5,583 nt of DNA from Pseudomonadales bacterium (lineage in GTDB: Bacteria > Pseudomonadota > Gammaproteobacteria > Pseudomonadales > Azotimanducaceae): NCBI GenBank assembly GCA_007128525.1, contig SKXG01000378.1, forward strand, positions 1 through 5,583. The letters run 5' to 3'. The position numbers and the translations under genes are program-made. The notes below the pieces were generated by a model. The model worked only from the letters and a program-made list of their open reading frames with translations. It was not told the DNA's origin and made no database searches. Below, one piece after another: positions 1-3,910 of the stretch; within the stretch, counting starts at the first letter, position 1; each line of letters begins with the position of its first letter.

Positions 1-249
1 CATGGACTGGAGCCCAAACCAGAAGGTGGCCGAATGACGCTTAGCAGCCATAGGGACGACGGGTACCTGACTGTGGCGGTGCGGGACACAGGCGTCGGAA
101 TTGCCTTGACGCCAGGGCAGGGCGTTGGACTCAGCAATGTGCGTGAGCGCCTTGCGGCCCTGTATGGTGGTCAGGCATCGTTGACGCTGACCGGTGAACC
201 TGATGGGGGCGCCTGTGCACAGGTACGGATACCATGGTCAGTGCACTGA
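1..249 (+). CDS. LytS/AlgZ-type sensor histidine kinase, C-terminal end (5' truncated by window)
   Basis: Frame 1 is open from the first base and ends at TGA 247-249, giving the last 82 residues of a kinase whose N-terminus lies outside the window. The fragment opens with HGLEP, which matches the end of the N-box of the LytS/AlgZ/YehU family (typically NAIKHGLEP). It continues with the ATP-binding G1 box DTGVG (residues 29-33) and the G2 box GQGVGLSNVRERL (39-51). It ends with the ALYGG segment and the final strand usual for this HATPase_c subfamily. Family knowledge: these are membrane-anchored His_kinase (PF06580-type) proteins that phosphorylate LytTR response regulators. The next gene is exactly such a regulator and overlaps this one by 16 nt, so the two are very likely translationally coupled partners. 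The phosphoacceptor His and sensor region are not visible, so the signal cannot be guessed. An internal ATG at base 34 is not a start, because the frame and homology continue upstream to base 1. Confidence 0.92.
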   Translation, partial: HGLEPKPEGGRMTLSSHRDDGYLTVAVRDTGVGIALTPGQGVGLSNVRERLAALYGGQASLTLTGEPDGGACAQVRIPWSVH

Positions 250-998
250 TTGCCGATGACGAAGCCAATCTGGCGCGTGATCTGAGTCGCCGTCTGGCGA
301 CGCAGTGGCCAGAGCTGAAACTGTTGCCGCCGGCAGAGAACGGGTTGCGGGCACTGGAAGTTCTGCATCGTGAGAGGCCTGAGATTGCCTTTCTGGATAT
401 CCGTATGCCTGGGCTCAGTGGCATTGAAGTGGCACGGCAGATACGACATCCCTGCCTGGTGGTTTTTGTCACTGCATACGATGAGTATGCGCTGGCGGCG
501 TTTGATGCCGAGGCCGTGGACTACCTGCTCAAGCCTGTCGATGACGAGCGGCTCAACGAGGCGGTCCGGCGCCTGCAGCGACACCTGAGAGCGGACGTGA
601 CCCAGGAACCGGATCAGGCGCTGCTGCTTCGGCTCAAACAGCTGCTCGATCAGGTGCCGGGGCAGCAGGACCCAACGTTACAGTGGATTCGCGCGTCCTC
701 CGGTGAACAGATTCATCTGATAGCGGTTGATGATGTGTTGTACTTTCAGGCTCGCGACAAATATACGAGTGTGTTGACGCGAGATGCAGAGTACCTGATC
801 CGGAGTTCAATCCGGGCGCTGGCCGCGCAGCTGGATGCCCATCGTTTCTGGCAGGTGCACCGTGCCACGCTGGTCAACGTATCCTGCATTGATGCTGTTG
901 AGCGAGACTTCAAAGGACAACTTTTGTTGCGGCTGCACGGCAGAGAGGAGCTGCTGTCTGTCAGCCGACGCTATGCTTCTCAGTTTGATCGGATGTGA
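234..998 (+). CDS. LytTR-family two-component response regulator (AlgR/LytR type)
   Basis: 254 aa. Residues 1-118 form a CheY-like receiver with acidic pair D8-D9, phosphoacceptor D55 (FLDIRMPG), T80 (FVTAYDEYAL) and the conserved K100-P101 (YLLKP), so it looks fully phosphorylatable. A Gln-rich linker (about 119-148) leads to a LytTR DNA-binding domain (about 150-253). Its signatures are IHLIAVDDVLYFQARDKYTS, the IRSSI helix and FWQVHRATLVNV. Family knowledge: such proteins bind pairs of short direct repeats and control virulence, exopolysaccharide or envelope genes (AlgR, LytR, VirR). The start at 234 puts IADDE at the usual place. The ribosome binding site is weak (AGGT at 221-224), which fits translational coupling with the overlapping kinase gene. 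The TGA at 996-998 is followed 57 nt later by uppP. Whether uppP is a target is unknown. Its length is typical for AlgR-like proteins. Confidence 0.96.
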   Translation: MVSALIADDEANLARDLSRRLATQWPELKLLPPAENGLRALEVLHRERPEIAFLDIRMPGLSGIEVARQIRHPCLVVFVTAYDEYALAAFDAEAVDYLLKPVDDERLNEAVRRLQRHLRADVTQEPDQALLLRLKQLLDQVPGQQDPTLQWIRASSGEQIHLIAVDDVLYFQARDKYTSVLTRDAEYLIRSSIRALAAQLDAHRFWQVHRATLVNVSCIDAVERDFKGQLLLRLHGREELLSVSRRYASQFDRM

Positions 999-1013
999 CT
1001 GCTTGCCGGCAGT
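998..1013 (+). other. Small hairpin just after the LytTR stop codon
   Basis: ACTGC (998-1002) and GCAGT (1009-1013) form a perfect 5-bp stem around a 6-nt loop, beginning on the last base of the stop codon. No T-run follows, so it is not a convincing intrinsic terminator. It could slow decay or partly attenuate read-through into uppP. I saw no sigma70-like promoter in the 57-nt gap to uppP, so uppP may depend on read-through from the two-component genes or on a promoter inside the regulator gene. Confidence 0.25.
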
Positions 1014-1055
1014 TGCGGTAGTCTGCGCGCTTTCCCTGTCGGACCAGGAGCCTGA

Positions 1056-1925
1056 ATGTCCTTAGTCGTCGTGCTTTTGCTGGGGGTGGTCCAGGGACTC
1101 TTTATGTTCCTGCCGGTGAGTTCAACGGCCCATCTGGTTTTGACTCAGCACTTCCTGATCGCCCGCGGGCACGAGATGCCGGCGCCTGACAGCGCCGAGA
1201 TGATCCTGTTCGACCTAGTACTGCACGTGGGCACGCTGGTGTCGATTGTGCTGATCTTCCGTCACTCGCTGTTTCGTTTCGTCCATGATCTGCTGCGGGC
1301 CAGCTGGGCCTTTGTGCAGCGACCGCTCTGGGGTGTCGTGCCAGTACCGCTGCGCCTGTTGCTGCTCGGCCTGCTGTCGGTGTTTGTCACTGGTGTAATG
1401 GGGCTGACCCTGAAGTCCTTGTTCGAGCAGGTCTTCGGGACACCGGCGATTGTGGCGCTGACGCTGACAGTCACCGGTGTGCTGCTGTGGTGGACCGACA
1501 AGCTGTCACCGCGCTGGTTGGGCCTGAAACGGATCGGCGTGCGCCACGCGCTGATCATTGGCGCCGCGCAGGGCCTGTCCCTGATGCCAGGTCTGAGCCG
1601 CAGCGGCATCACCATCGTGGCGGCGCTGCTCTGTGGCATGAAGCGGCGCTGGGCCGCGGAATACAGCTTCTTCATCGCGATCCCCACTATCCTTGCGGCA
1701 ACCCTGGTCCAGGGTGTGGAGGTGCTGCTGGACACGACGCCGGAGATGCTGGGCTGGGAAGTGTATCTGTTGGGTTTTGTTACCTCGGCGATCGTCGGGA
1801 CCGGTGCGCTTTGGCTGGTGCTGAAGCTGCTATACGCGGCGCGCCTGCGGATATTCTCATTCTACCTTTGGGCGATGGCGCTGCTTGTGATCTTCGGGCT
1901 GCTGCCTATGGTCAGCCCGCACTGA
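1056..1925 (+). CDS. uppP: Undecaprenyl-diphosphatase (UppP/BacA family) with altered active-site motif
   Basis: 289 aa, very hydrophobic polytopic inner-membrane protein, slightly longer than the E. coli enzyme (273 aa). Family role: dephosphorylates undecaprenyl diphosphate to undecaprenyl phosphate, recycling the lipid carrier for peptidoglycan and other glycans; overexpression gives bacitracin resistance. Seen here: motif region I QGLFMFLPVSSTAH (13-26), then FDLVLHVGTLVSI (52-64), and motif II MPGLSRSGIT (177-186, matching PGxSRSxxT), followed by AAEYSFFIAIP (200-210). Both hallmark regions and the conserved His (H26) are present. Oddity: the first motif is normally (E/Q)xxxE; here it is Q13-GLF-M17, so the second acidic residue is replaced by Met (ATG at 1104-1106). 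SSTAH replaces the more common SSTGH. The start is supported by AGGAG at 1046-1050, 5 nt before ATG. It probably heads an operon with the two fluoride-channel genes. Family membership is firm; catalytic competence is uncertain. Confidence 0.93.
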   Translation: MSLVVVLLLGVVQGLFMFLPVSSTAHLVLTQHFLIARGHEMPAPDSAEMILFDLVLHVGTLVSIVLIFRHSLFRFVHDLLRASWAFVQRPLWGVVPVPLRLLLLGLLSVFVTGVMGLTLKSLFEQVFGTPAIVALTLTVTGVLLWWTDKLSPRWLGLKRIGVRHALIIGAAQGLSLMPGLSRSGITIVAALLCGMKRRWAAEYSFFIAIPTILAATLVQGVEVLLDTTPEMLGWEVYLLGFVTSAIVGTGALWLVLKLLYAARLRIFSFYLWAMALLVIFGLLPMVSPH

Positions 1926-1938
1926 CCGGGAGTCTGGG

Positions 1939-2310
1939 ATGTTAGGCCTGACAGACGGGTTGTGGGTGGTTCTGGGCAGTGCCGCAGGCGGCGTCAGCCG
2001 CTACTGGATTGGGCAGTGGGTGACGCGGTGCCTGGGTGGTGAGTTTCCCTGGGGAACGCTCGTCGTCAATGTCAGTGGGGCCTGGTTAGCTGGTCTGTTC
2101 TGGTCTGTCGTCGGGACTCCCTGGCTGGCGCTGACCATTCTGGGCTTCTGCGGCAGCTATACGACGGTGGCATCCTTCAGTCTGCAATCCTTGCAGTTGT
2201 GGCAGCGTGGTCATCTGGTTCGGGCGGCCATGAATGTGGCGGGATCCGTATTGCTGTGCCTGCTGGCGGTCTGGTCCGGTATCTGGACTGGCGGCGTGCT
2301 CGGGGGCTGA
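1939..2310 (+). CDS. crcB: Fluoride channel subunit CrcB/FluC, first of two (degenerate Phe box)
   Basis: 123 aa with four predicted membrane segments, the size and plan of CrcB/FluC. Family role: F- selective channels that let fluoride leave the cytoplasm, working as antiparallel dimers. Family signatures: GSAAGGVSRYWIG (13-25), FPWGTLVVNVSGAW (36-49, with the conserved pore Asn N44), and GFCGSYTTVASFS (69-81). The last normally reads TTFSTF; here the first pore-lining Phe is V77 while F80 is kept. All four Arg/Lys residues (R21, R30, R90, R95) lie at the end of TM1/loop 1 or in the TM3-TM4 loop, predicting N-out/C-out topology. GGGAG at 1928-1932 lies 6 nt before the ATG. The uppP stop is 13 nt upstream, and the second subunit starts 2 nt after this stop codon. 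Probably one half of a heterodimer with the next gene. Confidence 0.93.
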   Translation: MLGLTDGLWVVLGSAAGGVSRYWIGQWVTRCLGGEFPWGTLVVNVSGAWLAGLFWSVVGTPWLALTILGFCGSYTTVASFSLQSLQLWQRGHLVRAAMNVAGSVLLCLLAVWSGIWTGGVLGG

Positions 2311-2311
2311 C

Positions 2312-2731
2312 ATGAAACAACCTTCCGGTATCCGGCAGACGCCAGGCCGTATCAGCCTGTTGATTGCTGCCGGTAGTGCCCTGGGTGGCCTGGCGCGGGT
2401 ATTGACCGGCGAGCTGGTCGCTCTGCAGGGCCTGCCCGATGAGCTGGCGACCTTGCTGGTAAACCTGATCGGCTCGTTCGCTGTGGGTTGGATCTATGCG
2501 AATTCGCAAGCGGGTGGTCGGCTGAGCCATCTGGACCCGGCCTGGTTGCAGTTTTTGATGCCTGGCGTTTGCGCCGGCTTTACCACCTTTTCCATATTCA
2601 GCCTTGAAACCCTGCTGCTGGTTCAGGCCGGAATGTTAACCGCTGCCGCACTGAACCTGGGCCTGACGCTGCCACTGTGCCTGCTGGCAGTCTGGATTGG
2701 TGATCGTATGGGCCGTCCCGAACCGCACTAG
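2312..2731 (+). CDS. crcB: Fluoride channel subunit CrcB/FluC, second of two (intact Phe box)
   Basis: 139 aa, four predicted membrane segments. Signatures: GSALGGLARVLTG (21-33), LLVNLIGSFAVG (48-59, pore Asn N51) and GVCAGFTTFSIFSLE (85-99), with both Phe-box phenylalanines F93 and F96 intact. Positive charges are in the N-terminus (K2, R8, R13), loop 2 (R70) and the C-terminus (R132, R135), besides the family-conserved R29. This predicts N-in/C-in, opposite to the preceding subunit, as needed for an antiparallel heterodimer. The start at ATG 2312 is preferred over an in-frame ATG at 2234: it is preceded by a GGGGG run (2302-2306) about 5 nt away, it follows the previous stop by 1 nt, and the 26 extra residues from 2234 would only be out-of-frame reading of the upstream gene. 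The TAG stop lies 21 nt from the convergent uspA stop. Confidence 0.94.
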   Translation: MKQPSGIRQTPGRISLLIAAGSALGGLARVLTGELVALQGLPDELATLLVNLIGSFAVGWIYANSQAGGRLSHLDPAWLQFLMPGVCAGFTTFSIFSLETLLLVQAGMLTAAALNLGLTLPLCLLAVWIGDRMGRPEPH

Positions 2732-2759
2732 CGGCCGTTGTTCAGAGGTACTCTAGTGC
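2725..2759. repeat. Inverted repeat spanning the two convergent stop codons
   Basis: GCACTAG (2725-2731) and CTAGTGC (2753-2759) are perfect 7-bp inverted arms around a 21-nt spacer. The TAG stop of the second fluoride-channel gene sits in the left arm, and the TAG stop of uspA (minus strand) in the right arm, because both genes end in a CAC TAG context. The arms could form a weak shared 3' hairpin, but there is no T-tract on either side and the loop is long. A role as a bidirectional terminator is possible but not supported. Confidence 0.35.
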
Positions 2760-3613
2760 CTGGTCGGGGGCACAACCAGAACGTCGCAGCTCAGATCGCG
2801 CACTGCTGCCTCAGCGAGACTGCCCAGCATCATATGCTGCAAGCCGCTTTGGCCGCGCGTGCCCATGACGACCAGGTCGGGCGTCTCACCATTGACCAGT
2901 TCCTGCAGGCCGGAGAATATCCGGGCAGGCACAGCCAACAGGCGATGTGGCAGGTCATCCAGCGCGTGTGCTTTCAAAAAGTCCTGCATTTCTGACAGAA
3001 CCGCCGCCTTTCGCGCCTCGACGCGTTGTTGTGCAGCGGTGTCGGCTGGTCCGAGCGATAGCGTGATGCCTTCGCTAATCGGGTCGAAGATATGAGCGAC
3101 GATGAGATCGGACTGGCCGGTCAGCCGCAGGCTGGCGGCACACTGCATTGCCTGAGCCGAACAGTCTGATAGATCCGTTGCCGCCATGACTTTGTCATAG
3201 GCCCGTTCAGGCGGGAGTTGCGCGCGCAGCACCGGGCGTGAACCCAAACGCATGACTCGCTCGCCTGTGGTGCCGACGAAGATTCTGTCGAGCAGACTGT
3301 GCCTGTGAGCGCCCACGACGATCAGATCGGCAGCCACTTCGTTGGCCAAATCCAGGATACGACTGAACGGACTGCCATTTAGGATGTGGAGTCTTGGTTC
3401 CACAGAGGACTGCGCTACCAACGCTGCTACATGATCCTCGAACAGCGCCGTCGTTTGCTCGATCAGCGATTGCGGCAGCAGTGCGCCCTGATCACTGTCT
3501 ATGACGTGTACGATGTGCAGGGCACCCCGCAAACTGTCGGCCAATTGCGCAGCACGCCCGATGGCGCGGTCACTGCGAGCGGAGAGATCTGTGGTCGCGA
3601 GTATGGCCGGCAT
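2753..3613 (-). CDS. Tandem-domain universal stress protein (UspA family)
   Basis: 286 aa, about twice a single UspA, made of two Usp folds (about 1-132 and 140-282). Each begins with the beta-strand/Asp signature (ILATTDLS, D9; VMAATDLS, D147). The second domain has a complete ATP-binding motif G-x2-G-x9-G-S (G251, G254, G264-S265). In the first, the second Gly is replaced (G101-AH-R104, then G114-T115), so nucleotide binding there may be weaker. Family role: soluble cytoplasmic stress-survival proteins, often induced by starvation or low oxygen; exact biochemistry is usually unknown. Start choice: ATG at 3613 has a good Shine-Dalgarno (AAGG, complement of 3620-3623, 6 nt away) and starts the protein right at its first strand. 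An in-frame TTG at 3646 would add 11 residues of no family character and would lie inside the FNR-like palindrome. It is divergent from the GAF/PAS sensor gene and convergent with the fluoride genes. Confidence 0.95.
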   Translation of the reverse strand: MPAILATTDLSARSDRAIGRAAQLADSLRGALHIVHVIDSDQGALLPQSLIEQTTALFEDHVAALVAQSSVEPRLHILNGSPFSRILDLANEVAADLIVVGAHRHSLLDRIFVGTTGERVMRLGSRPVLRAQLPPERAYDKVMAATDLSDCSAQAMQCAASLRLTGQSDLIVAHIFDPISEGITLSLGPADTAAQQRVEARKAAVLSEMQDFLKAHALDDLPHRLLAVPARIFSGLQELVNGETPDLVVMGTRGQSGLQHMMLGSLAEAAVRDLSCDVLVVPPTRH

Positions 3614-3632
3614 GGTGAACCTTGCCCTGTGA

Positions 3633-3646
3633 TTGATTGTGGTCAA
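3633..3646. promoter_or_regulatory. FNR/Anr-box-like palindrome upstream of the stress-protein gene
   Basis: The 14-mer reads TTGAT-TGTG-GTCAA, nine of ten matches to the FNR/Anr consensus TTGAT-N4-ATCAA. It lies 19 bp before the chosen uspA start codon. Family knowledge: several UspA-type genes of pseudomonads are Anr-controlled under low oxygen. However, the centre (3639.5) is too close to the start codon for classical activation at -41.5, so it would overlap the core promoter or transcript start and might repress. A weaker 7/10 site at 3670-3683 (TTGAT-CGCA-ATACG) is at a distance better suited to activation. I found no convincing -35/-10 pair for uspA. Confidence 0.35.
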
Positions 3647-3762
3647 GGAACCCTAGGGTGTTACCCAGGTTGATCGCAATACGTGGATTTCCCTGGCAAC
3701 GCTGCGACGAGATCGCGAAACGTCAATTGGCAGGTCTGTTAGGACTGGGTGAGGCTTTGATG
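3647..3762. other. Intergenic spacer between uspA control region and the sensor promoter
   Basis: No gene is visible here. The stretch contains a perfect 10-bp palindrome, ACCCTAGGGT (3650-3659), followed closely by ACCCAGGT, and the weak FNR-like half-match at 3670-3683. The rest up to 3762 shows no ORF with a ribosome binding site, tandem repeat or terminator that I can support. Confidence 0.4.
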
Positions 3763-3791
3763 TTCAAACTTGGCTGGCCTCCCGCTAATAT
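3763..3791 (+). promoter_or_regulatory. Candidate sigma70-type promoter for the GAF/PAS sensor gene
   Basis: TTCAAA (3763-3768) and TAATAT (3786-3791) each match four of six bases of the -35 and -10 consensus and are separated by an optimal 17 bp. Transcription would begin near 3798-3800. That is just before the first strand of the structured leader at 3805, which makes the assignment more attractive. This is a reading by eye, not a scored prediction. Confidence 0.4.
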
Positions 3792-3804
3792 CTCTCTCTG
3801 CTCA

Positions 3805-3885
3805 GCCTGAAGCCAGACAGGGAGACGCGTGAAAGCGCGTATGGCAATTTGGGCCGCTACTTGTGACCTTCGTGCCAGGTAAGGC
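3805..3885 (+). ncRNA. Structured leader RNA, possibly a cobalamin-riboswitch-like aptamer
   Basis: The leader holds a clear hairpin: ACGCG (3825-3829) pairs with CGCGT (3836-3840), with a T-G closing wobble and a GAAA loop (3831-3834). Around it, in order, are blocks resembling the cobalamin riboswitch core: AGGGA (3819-3823), GTGAAA (3829-3834), CCGCTACTTGT (3854-3864; family CCGCNACUGU), TGCCA (3873-3877) and AAGGC (3881-3885). GCCT (3805-3808) can pair with AGGC (3882-3885). ACAGGG (3817-3822) can face CCAGGT (3875-3880) as two pairs, tandem A-G/G-A mismatches, and two pairs. The 8-nt 5' and 1-nt 3' linkers between these helices resemble short class-II cobalamin aptamers as I recall them. 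The sensor's AGGA ribosome binding site (3901-3904) follows 15 nt later, so control at translation is imaginable. Against it: several blocks deviate, an alternative stem TGGCA/TGCCA (3842-3846/3873-3877) competes, and a sensor kinase is not a usual B12 target. An unknown structured 5' UTR is the main alternative. Confidence 0.35.
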
Positions 3886-3910
3886 GCATCAATAAGAATC
3901 AGGATCGACT

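Noticed and set aside
171..584. Minus-strand frames opposite the receiver domain of the response regulator
   Set aside because: Antisense shadows; the plus strand carries all receiver-domain hallmark residues.
999..1055. Possible fluoride (crcB-motif) riboswitch upstream of the uppP-crcB-crcB genes
   Set aside because: The 57-nt gap is short and lacks the conserved GGNGAUGG-like and AACCGCC-like segments; only a small 5-bp hairpin is present.
1262..1735. 157-codon minus-strand frame inside uppP
   Set aside because: Antisense shadow rich in Arg, Ser and Pro, with no domain; the plus strand encodes the uppP motifs throughout.
1487..1945. 152-codon plus-strand frame overlapping uppP
   Set aside because: Out-of-frame shadow of uppP; its translation is low-complexity, rich in Gly, Ala and Arg, with no family features.
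2234..2311. Longer second fluoride-channel protein starting at ATG 2234
   Set aside because: The extra 26 residues read the end of the first channel gene out of frame and lack family similarity; ATG 2312 has a G-rich ribosome binding site and the expected spacing.
3614..3646. Longer stress protein starting at TTG 3646
   Set aside because: It needs a TTG start inside a likely operator and adds residues before the first Usp strand, whereas ATG 3613 has a good Shine-Dalgarno.
3791..3800. TCTCTCTCT microsatellite-like run
   Set aside because: Only about four dinucleotide units; within chance expectation and immediately downstream of the likely -10.
3799..3910. GEMM-type c-di-GMP-I riboswitch as the identity of the leader
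   Set aside because: A GAAA-capped stem and an AGGG block are present, but the characteristic GGGCAAACC and GACGCAAAGC segments are missing.
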